This document shows positions 35,226 to 46,284 of a stretch of 64,000 nt of DNA, in pieces. The stretch is from Vreelandella zhanjiangensis DSM 21076 (GTDB lineage Bacteria > Pseudomonadota > Gammaproteobacteria > Pseudomonadales > Halomonadaceae): the NCBI RefSeq assembly GCF_000377665.1, contig NZ_KB898647.1, forward strand, positions 65,559 to 129,558. Reading direction: 5' to 3'. The number at the start of each line of letters is the position of its first letter. Within the stretch, counting starts at the first letter, position 1. The position numbers and the translations under genes were made by a program. The notes beneath the pieces are model-generated. The model was not told where the DNA came from. It did not search any database and saw only the letters and a list, made by a program, of their open reading frames with translations.

Positions 35226-37446
35226 TTCTGCAGCGCGGCCCCCTAGTCTGTTGCGTTATCCTCGCCGCCTGAAACTGGTGGCAATCATGACCGTGCTGCT
35301 GTTTGCCGCAGCGCTTGTGGTTGCCGCGCTTGCCTCATGGCGACAGGATAACCTTACCCAAAGCCTGCGCGAAGACACCTCGTGGGTGGTGTATAAGCTT
35401 GATCGTGATGCGGTGCAGCTGCTTAACCACTTGCTTGCCACCGCCCGCACAGAAATTACCCCAGCGGCTCAAAATGAGCTGAACATGCGCTTTGAGCTTT
35501 TATACAGCCGCCTCACGCTGCTTCAGGAAGGGGAGGTCAGCTCGCTGCTGTATGTCATTGATGGTGCCAGTGAGCTGATGGCAAACATACAGCTGCAGAT
35601 GCAAGCATTGGACACCATGTTTGCGCCGTATGGCGAACTTGAATCGCTACCGGTTGATGCGCTTGAAACGATGCTGGATAGGCTAACGCGATTAACCGAA
35701 CGGTTTGTGATTACCATTAACGGTTACTTGGCGGAGTCAGCCACTGAAGAGCGGATCTTGCTGAGTACGCTCTATAAACTCTTAATGACGCTGCTGCTGG
35801 GCATGAGTCTGGCCGTACTGTTAGTGATTGGTTTCTTGCTGCGTGAAATGCGTGAAAGCGCTGCCGCCAGGCGTGAGCAGGAGCAGCTAAGTCGGCAACT
35901 GGAAGTCACCGCCGAACAGGCGCAGGCTGCAAATCATGCCAAATCGGATTTTCTGGCCATGGTAAGCCATGAGATTCGCACGCCGCTTAATGGTGTGATC
36001 GGTATGAGCGAGCTGTTACGCGAACCGGCAAGCCCGGCCCAGGTGGAAGATTATGCCCGGACTATTCACGACAGCGCCAACCAGCTGCTGGCCATGATCA
36101 ATGAGATTCTCGACTTTTCTAAAATTGAAGCTGGCCACTTAACGCTTGAAACCACACCGACAGCGCTAAAGCCCTTGGTTGATAGCGTGGTAGCGCTCTT
36201 TGAGCCGCGCGCGCAGGCGAAAGGCTTAGCGTTAAAAGTAAACATCGACGTCCTGGTGCCCGCCTGGATCATGATTGACGCCGGTCGTTTCAGGCAGATT
36301 CTACTTAACCTGGTGGCCAATGCGACGAAGTTTACTGACCATGGTGAAGTATGTATTCATGTCTCTTCAACGGTTGACAACTTGCTGCTCGAAGTCACCG
36401 ATACCGGTTGCGGACTCAGCGAGGAGCAGCAGAGCATCTTGTTTGAACCCTTTCAGCAAGCGAATTCATCCATTGCCCTTCGTTATGGCGGTACTGGCCT
36501 TGGGCTTGCCATTTGTAAACGGTTGAGCGAGGCCATGCAGGGGCGTCTAGGCGTGCAGAGCCAGCCAGGGCAGGGCAGTACTTTTTGGTGTGAATTACCG
36601 CTCGTTAAGGCCAGTCCGGAAACTACCTCTCTGCCTAATGACCCAACGGGCGATTTTGCGGGTACGTCGCTACTGCTGGTCGAAGATAACGCAGTCAACC
36701 GCAAGGTGGCGACGAGCCTCTTATCGCGCTTGGGGTGCGATGTTATCTGTGCAGAAAACGGCCAAGACGCGCTAACCATGGCGAAATCCCTGCAGATTCA
36801 TTTAATTTTTATGGATATTCAGTTACCGGATATGGATGGCCTGATGGTCACCCAACGCCTGCGTGAGCAGGGCGGTTGGTTGGCTCAGGTGCCCATTGTG
36901 GCCATGACCGCCGGCGGTAATGATCGTCAGCGCTGTCTCGCCGCGGGTATGAATGATTATATTACCAAACCGCTCTCTTTATTAGCGCTGAGTAACGTAC
37001 TTACGTTGCACCTAGCGTCGTTAAGGCAAGACTTATTGCTACCCCCGCTCGACCAGTCCAATGAAGAGGTGTCAGAGCACGAACTACTCAATATCAGCAC
37101 GCTGCACATGCTGCTGGAAAACCTGGGAAGTGAGCGCTTAATCCAGCTTATAGTGCTTTATCAACAGCAGGTAAGCGACTACCTCTTACAACTGGCAGCC
37201 TACCTTGCGGCAGCTGAAGGACTCTTTGATGAACGGCTACAGCAGGTAGCCCGGTTGGCCCATCAGCTGCGCGGTGAATCATTGAGTATGGGCGCGGAGC
37301 AATTGGCGAACGACGCCCAGCGCCTTGAGCTATTAGCCCATGAGGAGCACACCGCTTGCCAGCTAGACAGCCTGTTTAGTGAATTGCGTCATAACGCTGC
37401 CCGAACGCTTACAGAACTTGAAAGGTGGCGTCGCGATTTTCTGTAA
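35212..37446 (+). CDS. Hybrid sensor histidine kinase (HK-REC-HPt)
   Basis: A 744-residue membrane sensor. There is a transmembrane helix near residues 22-42, a helical periplasmic region, a second helix near 190-210, the dimerisation domain with the phosphoacceptor H253 ([12 protein letters not shown]), a catalytic ATPase domain ([30 protein letters not shown]), a receiver domain with D535 ([11 protein letters not shown]) and a C-terminal HPt domain with H684 ([11 protein letters not shown]). The ATG at 35212 has AGGTGA upstream; the TTG just before it is less likely. It overlaps the gene for the periplasmic molybdopterin-fold protein by 14 bases. No cognate stand-alone response regulator lies adjacent, so the output partner is unknown. 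Confidence 0.92.
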   Translation: MRLSSSAARPPSLLRYPRRLKLVAIMTVLLFAAALVVAALASWRQDNLTQSLREDTSWVVYKLDRDAVQLLNHLLATARTEITPAAQNELNMRFELLYSRLTLLQEGEVSSLLYVIDGASELMANIQLQMQALDTMFAPYGELESLPVDALETMLDRLTRLTERFVITINGYLAESATEERILLSTLYKLLMTLLLGMSLAVLLVIGFLLREMRESAAARREQEQLSRQLEVTAEQAQAANHAKSDFLAMVSHEIRTPLNGVIGMSELLREPASPAQVEDYARTIHDSANQLLAMINEILDFSKIEAGHLTLETTPTALKPLVDSVVALFEPRAQAKGLALKVNIDVLVPAWIMIDAGRFRQILLNLVANATKFTDHGEVCIHVSSTVDNLLLEVTDTGCGLSEEQQSILFEPFQQANSSIALRYGGTGLGLAICKRLSEAMQGRLGVQSQPGQGSTFWCELPLVKASPETTSLPNDPTGDFAGTSLLLVEDNAVNRKVATSLLSRLGCDVICAENGQDALTMAKSLQIHLIFMDIQLPDMDGLMVTQRLREQGGWLAQVPIVAMTAGGNDRQRCLAAGMNDYITKPLSLLALSNVLTLHLASLRQDLLLPPLDQSNEEVSEHELLNISTLHMLLENLGSERLIQLIVLYQQQVSDYLLQLAAYLAAAEGLFDERLQQVARLAHQLRGESLSMGAEQLANDAQRLELLAHEEHTACQLDSLFSELRHNAARTLTELERWRRDFL

Positions 37447-37615
37447 GGCCAAGAGCCAACGGATGCTGACGGGTAAAGCTGGTGTTATGAGGGCGGGCGG
37501 CTATCTTCTACCAAGGGATGAGGGCTAATCCTGTCCGCGTGCCCTATCGTCGTAGCCAATAATAAACAATACTGTCAAAGCACGTTTAATAATCATAATA
37601 CTCAGGAGCCTTGTC

Positions 37616-39136
<1,521 letters not shown>

Positions 39137-39168
39137 CCCTCGTGCTTTAAATTATCCGATACACACAG

Positions 39169-39198
39169 AAAATCCCGGCCACTTGGCCGGGATTTTTT
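39169..39198 (+). terminator. Intrinsic terminator after aldehyde dehydrogenase
   Basis: AAAATCCCGGCC (39169-39180) pairs perfectly with GGCCGGGATTTT (39185-39196), with a four-base loop and a T run. The A run on the 5' side would also act on the convergent - strand gene. Confidence 0.9.
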
Positions 39199-39246
39199 AT
39201 ACCGCAGAAGCTTGTTCAAAGCCGAGCGTTTCGCGGTAAATCACCC

Positions 39247-39654
39247 TTATTGCGTGGTGACTTCTTCACCGTCTTCATGCTGGTCACGAGAGCCGTGTCT
39301 GCCTTTACCGTCGCCACGGTGTTCGTCGCGCACTTCTTTCATGGCATTTTTCAGAGCTTCACGCTCTTCTTCAGAAAGAATTTCCGCTACCTTTTCGTGG
39401 TGTTCTTCACGCAGGGCCTGCATGGCCTGGTAGTGTTCAGCGTTCAGCTCATTAAGGGCCGCTTGCTGCTCTTCATCTAATCCAGCGCGCTCGTACACTT
39501 CCTGGCGGCGCTCTTCCATGCGCTGATGGAATGCTTCACGATCAACGTCTGCCCCATGATCTGCATGCTGATTTGCCTGCGCTGTAAAAGCGAGCGGCGT
39601 TAGCGCAAAAGCGAGCAGAGCGGGAGCAAAGACTTGGCGTAATGACATTTTCAT
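39247..39654 (-). CDS. Spy/CpxP-like periplasmic protein
   Basis: A 135-residue exported protein: signal peptide (cleavage near AQANQH), then a highly charged helical region with Spy/CpxP-like character (LDEEQQAALNELNAEHYQAMQALREEHHEKVAEILSEEEREALKNA). The repeated L-x-x-x-Q and E-E-x-x-K pattern resembles the LTXXQ family. Such proteins are periplasmic chaperones or envelope-stress effectors. AGGAGG lies on the coding strand ten bases before the ATG. It is divergent from a lipoprotein esterase gene. The acidic, histidine-rich tail (GDGKGRHGSRDQHEDGEE) could bind metal, a speculative point. Confidence 0.75.
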   Translation of the reverse strand: MKMSLRQVFAPALLAFALTPLAFTAQANQHADHGADVDREAFHQRMEERRQEVYERAGLDEEQQAALNELNAEHYQAMQALREEHHEKVAEILSEEEREALKNAMKEVRDEHRGDGKGRHGSRDQHEDGEEVTTQ

Positions 39655-39699
39655 AACGTACCTCCTGGTAAGTTGACGATGTCAGTATCGGGCGGAGGA

Positions 39700-39716
39700 G
39701 TGCAAATCGTATGCAC
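39700..39716. promoter_or_regulatory. Inverted repeat GTGCA-N7-TGCAC in a divergent gap
   Basis: GTGCA (39700-39704) and TGCAC (39712-39716) form an interrupted palindrome, followed closely by GTGTGCAAC. It lies 45 bases upstream of the Spy-like gene start, in the gap shared with the esterase gene. It may be an operator; the regulator is unknown. Confidence 0.35.
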
Positions 39717-39792
39717 GGAGTGTGCAACAACGGTGATGTTGATGGACTATGGGTGCCTTGCTAAACATTTTTCTTCGCATAAGGAATTATAG

Positions 39793-40740
39793 ATGCCAGA
39801 CGCCCGCTTTGTTCGCCGCTACCTTGGCTTGGGCACGCTTGCTCTGCTGCTGAGTGGATGCACTGCAACGCACTATATCAATAACCATGTCAGTAACGAT
39901 GTTAATAACGGTAAGGGGACTATTGAACAGCGTGTTTCACCGCGTGATGCTGTTACCTTTGAGCGTCTTGATCCTCAACCTTATACGCCAGCCGATTGGC
40001 CTCAAGCGCTGAATGCTCAGGTACTGCTTCCCAATACCCAAGGCGTTGAACGTCGCCCGGCAGCGTTGATTGTCCATGGCGGAGGGTGGCGCAATCGTAG
40101 CCCAAACGATATGCAGGGGATTGCCGAACAGCTGGCAGAGCAGGGCTATGTCACGGTCAACATCGAGTATCGTTTTGCCCCTGAATACCAATTTCCCGCT
40201 CAGCTTTACGATCTTCAGCAAGCCATGGCCTGGATTCATTCCCATGCCGAAGAGTGGCGCGTGGATACCGACAGAGTGGTAGGGGTTGGCTACTCCTCTG
40301 GGGCGCATCTGGTAAGCCTGCTAGCCGTGGCGGGGGCTGAAGGCCCGCTCTCGATTCCTTATGGCGGCGAGCATGCCCGGCTCGCCGCCGTGGTGGCTGG
40401 CGGGCTGCCGAGTGACTTGCTGAAATTCGATGATGGCCCGTTGGTGGTTGATTTCATAGGCGGCACGCGTGCCGAAAAAAACCAAGCTTACACGCTGGCA
40501 TCTCCCGCTCGCCAGCTAACCCCTCAAGCGCCGCCGTTTTTCCTGTTCCATGGTAAGTGGGACAGGCTGGTACCCGTCGACCATGCCACTGATTTTTATC
40601 AGGCTCTGCAAGCCCAAGGGACACCGAGCGAGCTTTACCTCCAGCCCTGGCGTGGCCATTTAGCCAGCTTTATATTCCGCGGCAGCGCCATGAAAGCGGC
40701 TGTTGCTTTTTTGAATCGGCAGGTTGAAAAAGACGGTTAG
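39793..40740 (+). CDS. Alpha/beta-hydrolase lipoprotein (esterase/lipase-like)
   Basis: A 315-residue protein with a lipobox (LLLSGC, cysteine at residue 23), so it is probably anchored in a membrane facing the periplasm. The hydrolase domain shows the oxyanion motif HGGG, the nucleophile elbow GYSSG, an acid candidate in WDRLVPVDH and the histidine in RGHLASF. It resembles the BD-FAE/hormone-sensitive-lipase-like esterases. AAGGAA precedes the ATG. It is a single gene between the Spy-like gene and the Tct operon. Substrate unknown. Confidence 0.8.
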   Translation: MPDARFVRRYLGLGTLALLLSGCTATHYINNHVSNDVNNGKGTIEQRVSPRDAVTFERLDPQPYTPADWPQALNAQVLLPNTQGVERRPAALIVHGGGWRNRSPNDMQGIAEQLAEQGYVTVNIEYRFAPEYQFPAQLYDLQQAMAWIHSHAEEWRVDTDRVVGVGYSSGAHLVSLLAVAGAEGPLSIPYGGEHARLAAVVAGGLPSDLLKFDDGPLVVDFIGGTRAEKNQAYTLASPARQLTPQAPPFFLFHGKWDRLVPVDHATDFYQALQAQGTPSELYLQPWRGHLASFIFRGSAMKAAVAFLNRQVEKDG

Positions 40741-40857
40741 ACTTTAGTTGGCTTTTTACGTCATGCAAGGTTGGTGACAGGTTCATGGGATAGCTTTGTG
40801 CTCCGCAGGCGATAGCCTGCTTTGAAATTTATAATTCTATAAAAAAGAGAGCGCGCT

Positions 40858-41874
40858 ATGCCCAAGAAAACATTTGCTTCGTTTAGCTTCAATATGAAAT
40901 CGCTACTCGTTGGTGCCACGGTTGTGGCAGCATCACTTGCGTTAATCATGCCTGCCGCCGCGGCAGATGATTATCCTGAGCGCCCGATCAATATGGTGGT
41001 TGGCTTTGGTACCGGCGGTAGCGCCGACCGCTTGGCACGTATTATGTCAGGCTACATCGCTGAAGAAATCGGCGTGCCTGTTCAAGTGACCAACCGTCCG
41101 GGTGCAGGAACACAGGTTGCATCCAACTACGTTCTGAACATGCCGGATGACGGCTACACCACTTATGCCTCAACTTTTGCTCCTTATCTAGCCAATTCGA
41201 TCCTGACCGGTGGCGCCAACTTTAGTGTTGATGATTTTTCGTATATCAACTTTCAGTGGTTCGATCTGGATCTGATCGCTGCCAATAAAGATAGCGGGTA
41301 CGAAGATCTGCCTTCACTGTTGGAAGCGATTCGCGAAGAGCGCGGCCAGGTGCGTGGCGCGGTCGTTCAAGGTTCAGCCGGCCACTTGATGATTCGTCTG
41401 TTGCTGGAAGAAGCCGGTATTCCTCAAGAAAACCTTAACCTCGTGACGTATAACAGCGGCGGTGAAGCCCGCTCAGCGGTTGCCGGTGGTCAGGTGGATT
41501 TTGTTTCTATCAGTGCCCAGGGCAGTGAGGGAATTCGTGAGTTTCTGACGCCGCTTGCCATTGTAAGTGACGAACGCATTGACCAGTGGGATGCCCCGCC
41601 GATCAATGAAGCGCTGGCATCAATGGATCTGGAAGTGCCGGTACTGCAAGGTTCGATGCGTGGTTTTGCGGTAACCAGCGAAGTTGAGCTTCAGCATCCT
41701 GAGCGCTTTGAAGCACTCGCTTCAGCCATCCAGAGCGCGCTGGCCCGTAAAGACGTTCAAGAGCACCTTGAGCGTAATGAAATGGGCGGTGTCTGGATTG
41801 GACCTGAACGTGCCAACGAACTGATGCGCGAAAACTACGCTGTATTTGAAAAATACGCCCACCTGCTTAACTGA
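40858..41874 (+). CDS. tctC: Tripartite tricarboxylate transporter substrate-binding protein (TctC)
   Basis: A 338-residue periplasmic binding protein of the TctC/Bug family with a signal peptide (cleavage near AAADDYPE) and the typical start YPERPINMVVGFGTGGSADRLARIMSG, followed by QVTNRPGAGTQVASNYV. It captures citrate or another carboxylate for the TctAB permease. The ATG follows AAGAGAG. It heads an operon tctC-tctB-tctA-abrB-like. A nine-pair stem-loop lies between it and tctB. The ligand is unknown. Confidence 0.92.
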   Translation: MPKKTFASFSFNMKSLLVGATVVAASLALIMPAAAADDYPERPINMVVGFGTGGSADRLARIMSGYIAEEIGVPVQVTNRPGAGTQVASNYVLNMPDDGYTTYASTFAPYLANSILTGGANFSVDDFSYINFQWFDLDLIAANKDSGYEDLPSLLEAIREERGQVRGAVVQGSAGHLMIRLLLEEAGIPQENLNLVTYNSGGEARSAVAGGQVDFVSISAQGSEGIREFLTPLAIVSDERIDQWDAPPINEALASMDLEVPVLQGSMRGFAVTSEVELQHPERFEALASAIQSALARKDVQEHLERNEMGGVWIGPERANELMRENYAVFEKYAHLLN

Positions 41875-41886
41875 TCTTCCTGTCAT

Positions 41887-41913
41887 GGCTGGCCACCTTT
41901 CATATGGCCAGCC
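41887..41913 (+). promoter_or_regulatory. Intra-operon stem-loop between tctC and tctB
   Basis: GGCTGGCCA (41887-41895) and TGGCCAGCC (41905-41913) form a perfect nine-pair stem with a nine-base loop and no T run, directly after the binding-protein gene. Confidence 0.65.
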
Positions 41914-41925
41914 TGGAGTTGAACC

Positions 41926-42378
41926 ATGCCTGCACAGAAACGCGACTATGGGGACTTTTTAGTTCTCATCGGTCTGGCTTCCTTTACCTTGTGGTATTTG
42001 CTGGACGCGATCAGCGTCTCGGCACAGCCCCAGAATTTACTCCTGATACTGCCGCTTTCAGTCATTGTTCTGTCGATTATTGCCATCGAGCTGGTGTTAC
42101 GCCTAAAGAAGGGGACCCTGTTTAGCATCGCTGACGACGAGGAGCCGTTACATCAAACGCTGCCCGTCGTAGTTCTGTTTGGCGCCTATGTGTTATCGCT
42201 AGAAACGCTCGGTTTTGATGTGTCGACCGTGCTTTTTATTGCGCTCTTTTTGATCCTCAAAGGTGAGCGTAACTGGTTAGCGGTGGCTGGCTTTAGCGCA
42301 GCGTTCGGGTTCGCCGTGGCGTTCTTCTTCTCCCAGATGCTGCCCTATCCCATGACGCTGCTACTGCTACCCAGTTAA
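41926..42378 (+). CDS. tctB: Tripartite tricarboxylate transporter small subunit (TctB)
   Basis: A 150-residue four-helix membrane protein of the TctB family (DFLVLIGLASFTLWYLLDAI at the start; TLGFDVSTVLFIALFLILKGERNW in the second half). It is the small permease subunit paired with TctA. GGAG lies shortly upstream of the ATG. The tctA gene starts nine bases after its stop. Confidence 0.88.
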   Translation: MPAQKRDYGDFLVLIGLASFTLWYLLDAISVSAQPQNLLLILPLSVIVLSIIAIELVLRLKKGTLFSIADDEEPLHQTLPVVVLFGAYVLSLETLGFDVSTVLFIALFLILKGERNWLAVAGFSAAFGFAVAFFFSQMLPYPMTLLLLPS

Positions 42379-42387
42379 GGAGGCAAT

Positions 42388-43896
42388 ATGATCGATTTTG
42401 GCGCAGTACAGCAGGGTCTGGATCTGCTCTTTTCTAATTTTGGCCCCTGGCTCGTGGTAATACCGGGCATCGTGTTGGGGTTAATCTTTGGCGCAACGCC
42501 GGGTCTGCAGATCTCCATGGCCATGGCGATCTTCCTGCCCATGACCATGTACATGGATTTCATTCAGGCCATGCTGTTCTTAACCGCTATTTTTACCGGC
42601 GGCTCGTTCGGCGCGGGTATTCCCGCCATTCTGATGAATATTCCGGGCACTTCATCGGCTATAGCTACCGCTTTCGATGGCTACCCAATGGCGCGCAAAG
42701 GGCAGCATAACCAGGCGTTGGGCGTGGCGCTGGCGGCCTCTGTAGTAGGCGCGCTGATGGGTTATCTCGTGCTGTTTTTCATGATTCAGCCGCTCTCCTA
42801 TCTGGTACTGAGGCTTGGCCCTTCCGAAATGTTTGTGGTCATCCTATGGGGCATGACGCTGATTGCCAGCCTGAAGGGCGAGCAGGTACTTAAAGGTCTG
42901 GTGGCGGGTTTTGTCGGCCTTCTGGTAGGTACCATTGGGTTTAGTGAAATTGGCTTGGCGCGCGGCACCATGGGGCAAACGTATCTTCTAGATGGTATTC
43001 CAGTGATTCCGGCCATGATGGGCATGTTTGCCGCCTCTGAGCTTTTCAAGCTTGCCAACAAAGGCTTTATTGTTGAATCCGCCGATTCACGCAAGGTGAA
43101 AGTCAGCGAGATTTTTGAAGGCTGCAAGATGGCGATGCGCTACCCGGTTGTCATGCTGCGCGGTGGTTTGATCGGCGTGCTGGTCGGGGCCGTGCCCGGC
43201 GTGGGCTCCTCGGTTTCTAATTTGCTTTCCTATATTGAAACCAAGCGCCGTGATAAAGATCCTGACTCGTTTGGCAAGGGTAACCCGAAGGGGGTGGTGG
43301 CATCAGAAGCCGCTAACAGCAGCTCTGAAGGTGGCTCAATGGCTACTCTGCTGGCGCTCGGGATTCCCGGCGGCGGGGCAACAGCGGTAATGCTGGCTGC
43401 GTTTGCCATGCATAACATCACCGGCGGGCCGCAATTTATTCGCCAGCAAACCGACGTGGTCTACGCGATTATCTTTGCCAACTTCGCTCAGGTGTTCCTG
43501 CTGGTGATAGTGGGTCTGCTGTTTATTCCGCTGTTGGCCAATATTGTCAAAGTGCCCATGCGCTACCTGATTCCTTCGGTACTGGTTCTTGCGGTCATGG
43601 GGTCGTTTGGCCTGACCGGCAATATGACAGGTCCCGCCACCGTGCTGGTATTTGCGGTCATTGGCTGGATATTCCGCCACTACGGCTACTCGGTACCTGC
43701 CGCCGTGATTGGCATGCTGCTGGGGTCGCTTGCTGAGAAGTCTCTGCTGCATTCTTATCAAATCAGCGGTGGGGAGTTCAGCTATATCTTTGAGCGTCCG
43801 GTAACGCTGGGGATCCTCGCGCTCTTGTTGTTCTCACTATTTAGCCAGCCGTTAATGGCGCGCTTCAGTACCTGGCGTGCGGCCAAACAGGCGTAG
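42388..43896 (+). CDS. tctA: Tripartite tricarboxylate transporter large permease (TctA)
   Basis: A 502-residue, about 12-segment permease with clear TctA motifs: GIVLGLIFGATPGLQISMAMAIFLP, GGSFGAGIPAILMNIPGTSSAIATAFDGYPMARKG, GALPGVGS-like GAVPGVGSSVSN, and ASEAANSSSEGGSMATLLALGIPGGGATAVML. AAGGAGG precedes the ATG. It is the ion-coupled transport subunit. The next gene begins four bases after the stop. Confidence 0.94.
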   Translation: MIDFGAVQQGLDLLFSNFGPWLVVIPGIVLGLIFGATPGLQISMAMAIFLPMTMYMDFIQAMLFLTAIFTGGSFGAGIPAILMNIPGTSSAIATAFDGYPMARKGQHNQALGVALAASVVGALMGYLVLFFMIQPLSYLVLRLGPSEMFVVILWGMTLIASLKGEQVLKGLVAGFVGLLVGTIGFSEIGLARGTMGQTYLLDGIPVIPAMMGMFAASELFKLANKGFIVESADSRKVKVSEIFEGCKMAMRYPVVMLRGGLIGVLVGAVPGVGSSVSNLLSYIETKRRDKDPDSFGKGNPKGVVASEAANSSSEGGSMATLLALGIPGGGATAVMLAAFAMHNITGGPQFIRQQTDVVYAIIFANFAQVFLLVIVGLLFIPLLANIVKVPMRYLIPSVLVLAVMGSFGLTGNMTGPATVLVFAVIGWIFRHYGYSVPAAVIGMLLGSLAEKSLLHSYQISGGEFSYIFERPVTLGILALLLFSLFSQPLMARFSTWRAAKQA

Positions 43897-43900
43897 CGTA

Positions 43901-44911
43901 ATGGCAAAAAAAACGCTGAAAACGTTAGTCTTGGGTTGCTTGGGTGGCGTTATCGCCACCCTTTTTTCATTGCCCCTGGCCTGGATGCTGGGCGCACTTT
44001 TCATGGTGATGGCGGTATCGCTTGGCGGTATTAAAACCGGCGTTGATAAGCGCTTGCATCGTGTGGCCATTGCCCTGCTGGGACTCTTTATCGGGAGCCG
44101 CATTCAGGCCAGTGAACTGGTCAGTCTGGTGCAGTGGTACCCAAGCGTACTGGCGATGCTAGTTTATATGGGGATTATGCTGGTGGGCGGGTACTTTATC
44201 TTTATCCGCGCCAACGTAGGGCCTATGGACGCTATGTTTTGTGCCTATCCCGGGAGCATGAACTCAGCCTTAGTGCTTGCCGAGCGCGCCAATGGCGATG
44301 TGCGCTGGATCGCTATTTCGCACTCGCTGCGGCTGGTCACGGTGGTATCTGGAGCGGCGCTGATGGCAAGCTTCTTTGTGGATGATGTCACGCTGCAAAG
44401 CTCGCCCGTATCGCTTTCTCTATGGGATGGGCTGCCGCTGTTATTGGCTCCGCTTTGCTGGTGGCTCGCCCGTTTGTTGCGCATTCCCATTCCGGAGTTT
44501 TTAGGCCCGATGGCCTCAGGCGCCATCATCGCTAATCTGGGCATGGATTACTCACTGCCAACCTGGGTGGTGTTCATGGCCTTTTTGGTGCTGGGCTCTT
44601 CGGTCGGCGCGCGCTTCTCAGGGACCCATTGGTCTCAGGTCGTCACCGTGGGGCGGTTTGGGATTGTATATGCACTGTTTGCCCTGATTGTCGCGGCACT
44701 CATGGCCTGGCTAGTTGCAAGCATAACCCAGCTTTCCTTTGTGGCGGTGTTGCTGGCACTGATTCCCGGCGGGGTGGGGGAGATGGCCGTCATCGCCATG
44801 GTGATGGATATCGATCCGGTGTATGTGGTGTCACACCATGTTCTGCGCCTGTTACTGCTGATCTTTATGACCCCGCTGGTCATTCGTATTGCTAAGCAAG
44901 CGGCTGCATAG
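43901..44911 (+). CDS. AbrB-family membrane protein (PF05145 type, duplicated)
   Basis: A 336-residue membrane protein made of two AbrB-type repeats of about 155 residues, each starting with a glycine-rich LPLAWMLGALFMVM or IPIPEFLGPMASGAIIA motif; GGVGEMAVIAMVMDIDPVYV is the typical second-repeat end. It is unrelated to the Bacillus AbrB DNA-binding protein. The ATG at 43901 is four bases after the tctA stop; an in-frame GTG at 43877 would overlap tctA. Members are often found beside Tct or TRAP systems and may transport or regulate. Its last 20 bases overlap the convergent tctE gene. Confidence 0.82.
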   Translation: MAKKTLKTLVLGCLGGVIATLFSLPLAWMLGALFMVMAVSLGGIKTGVDKRLHRVAIALLGLFIGSRIQASELVSLVQWYPSVLAMLVYMGIMLVGGYFIFIRANVGPMDAMFCAYPGSMNSALVLAERANGDVRWIAISHSLRLVTVVSGAALMASFFVDDVTLQSSPVSLSLWDGLPLLLAPLCWWLARLLRIPIPEFLGPMASGAIIANLGMDYSLPTWVVFMAFLVLGSSVGARFSGTHWSQVVTVGRFGIVYALFALIVAALMAWLVASITQLSFVAVLLALIPGGVGEMAVIAMVMDIDPVYVVSHHVLRLLLLIFMTPLVIRIAKQAAA

Positions 44912-46283
44912 CGGGAAACGCCACCGTGACAGCGAAGCCCCCTTCTGGCCTGTTGCTAAAAGAGAGGAGGGCAGAGTGCGCGGTGGCAATCTGTTCCACA
45001 ATGGCCAAGCCTAAACCGCTACCGGGGGCGTGCGGATTGTGGCGGAAAAAACGTTCGGTTAGTTTGCCAAGCTGTGCCTCTTCCACGCCAGTCCCCTGGT
45101 CACTTACTGTCAACATTACCTGTTGCTGCTGTGTCGTTAGGGCGATATCGATTGGCCCTTGATAAGCCTCAAGACCCCCTGCGTGCAGGCTGGCGTTCTC
45201 AATCAGGTTAATCACCAGCCACAGCAGCATGATTGGGTCGCCCAGCACCCTGGGAATGGTATGGGGATGATCAAACGACAGCTCCTGGCCTTTTTGGTAA
45301 ATGCTGGTGGCGGTTTGCGCGCAGGCGTCCTGGCATATCGCCACCAGATCTACAGCTTCAAGATGGGTATCATCCACCAGCTCGCTGCGGGTCTTGGCAT
45401 ATTTCAGCAGCTGTTGAACCGTATGACTGGCATGCTCTGAAATGCGCTGTATTTCGATAAGGTTTGCCCGAATTTCGGGCTCCTGGGCTGCTTTCAGCGA
45501 GATTTCAGTCAGTGCCCGTATTTCAGAAATGGGTGTTCGCAGCTGATGGGATACATCGGCATTTAATTGCTGCGTGCTTTCAATGCTGCGTCGGATACGC
45601 AGCATCAATTGATTGATACTAATAATCAGTGGATGGATCTCTTTGGGAGCACCGTCTTCAAGCGGCTGAAGGTCATGGGGTGAACGGCGACGCAGCGCTT
45701 GGCTTACGCTATTAAGCGGTGCCAGGCCTTGATAAATCGCAAGCCAAGCGATGGTAATGGCAAGAATCCCGGCAATTACCGCTAACCCGGTGAGCGTTAC
45801 CATGAAGTCATTGATCAGCGTGTAGCGCGCTTCTTTGGACTCCGCAACGATTACTTGAATATTGACGTTCTCACGACCGCGGTTGAAGGGAAACGTCAGG
45901 GCAACGGCGCGTAGCTCGTTGCCCGCGTATGTCACGTCATAAAATATCGGTTCTGAAAGGTCTTCGGGAGGGTCGCCCAGGCCCTGAAAACCGGCAATCA
46001 TCCCACCATTTATTTCGCGCATTCGGTAGAATATTTTGCCCTCACCGCGGCTACCCAGAGTGCTGATGCTGAAGTAGTGCATGTTAATACGTAGCGCGCC
46101 GTCTACCGTATAGATACGCCTTTCCAGGCGCTCGGCGGCATTGAGCAGCATACCGTCAAAGGTTTCGTTAATTTGGCGCGTCAACAGCAGGTAGCTTGAA
46201 AGAAGTGCAAGAAAGGCCAGAGCCGTAAACGGCAAACCAATCCACAGCAGCAGGCGGCTTTTTATCGATTTGTTAACAGGCAT
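44892..46283 (-). CDS. tctE: Sensor histidine kinase of TctE type
   Basis: A 463-residue membrane kinase: transmembrane helix near 10-30, a periplasmic 2CSK_N-like sensor region (about 35-160; FDGMLLNAAERLERRIYTVDG), a second helix near 165-190, HisKA with phosphoacceptor in ADVSHQLRTPISE, and an ATPase domain (INLIENASLHA, DQGTGV, GSGLGLAIVEQIA). It follows tctD by one base. TctDE activates tricarboxylate transport genes in Salmonella, and the neighbouring convergent tctCBA operon is the expected target. Its 3' end overlaps the AbrB-like gene by 20 bases on the opposite strand. Confidence 0.9.
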   Translation of the reverse strand: MPVNKSIKSRLLLWIGLPFTALAFLALLSSYLLLTRQINETFDGMLLNAAERLERRIYTVDGALRINMHYFSISTLGSRGEGKIFYRMREINGGMIAGFQGLGDPPEDLSEPIFYDVTYAGNELRAVALTFPFNRGRENVNIQVIVAESKEARYTLINDFMVTLTGLAVIAGILAITIAWLAIYQGLAPLNSVSQALRRRSPHDLQPLEDGAPKEIHPLIISINQLMLRIRRSIESTQQLNADVSHQLRTPISEIRALTEISLKAAQEPEIRANLIEIQRISEHASHTVQQLLKYAKTRSELVDDTHLEAVDLVAICQDACAQTATSIYQKGQELSFDHPHTIPRVLGDPIMLLWLVINLIENASLHAGGLEAYQGPIDIALTTQQQQVMLTVSDQGTGVEEAQLGKLTERFFRHNPHAPGSGLGLAIVEQIATAHSALLSFSNRPEGGFAVTVAFPAMQPLA

Positions 46284-46284
46284 A

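Noticed and set aside
40741..40857. Search for a riboswitch or leader RNA before tctC
   Set aside because: The gap is only 117 bases and no conserved aptamer-like pattern was recognisable.
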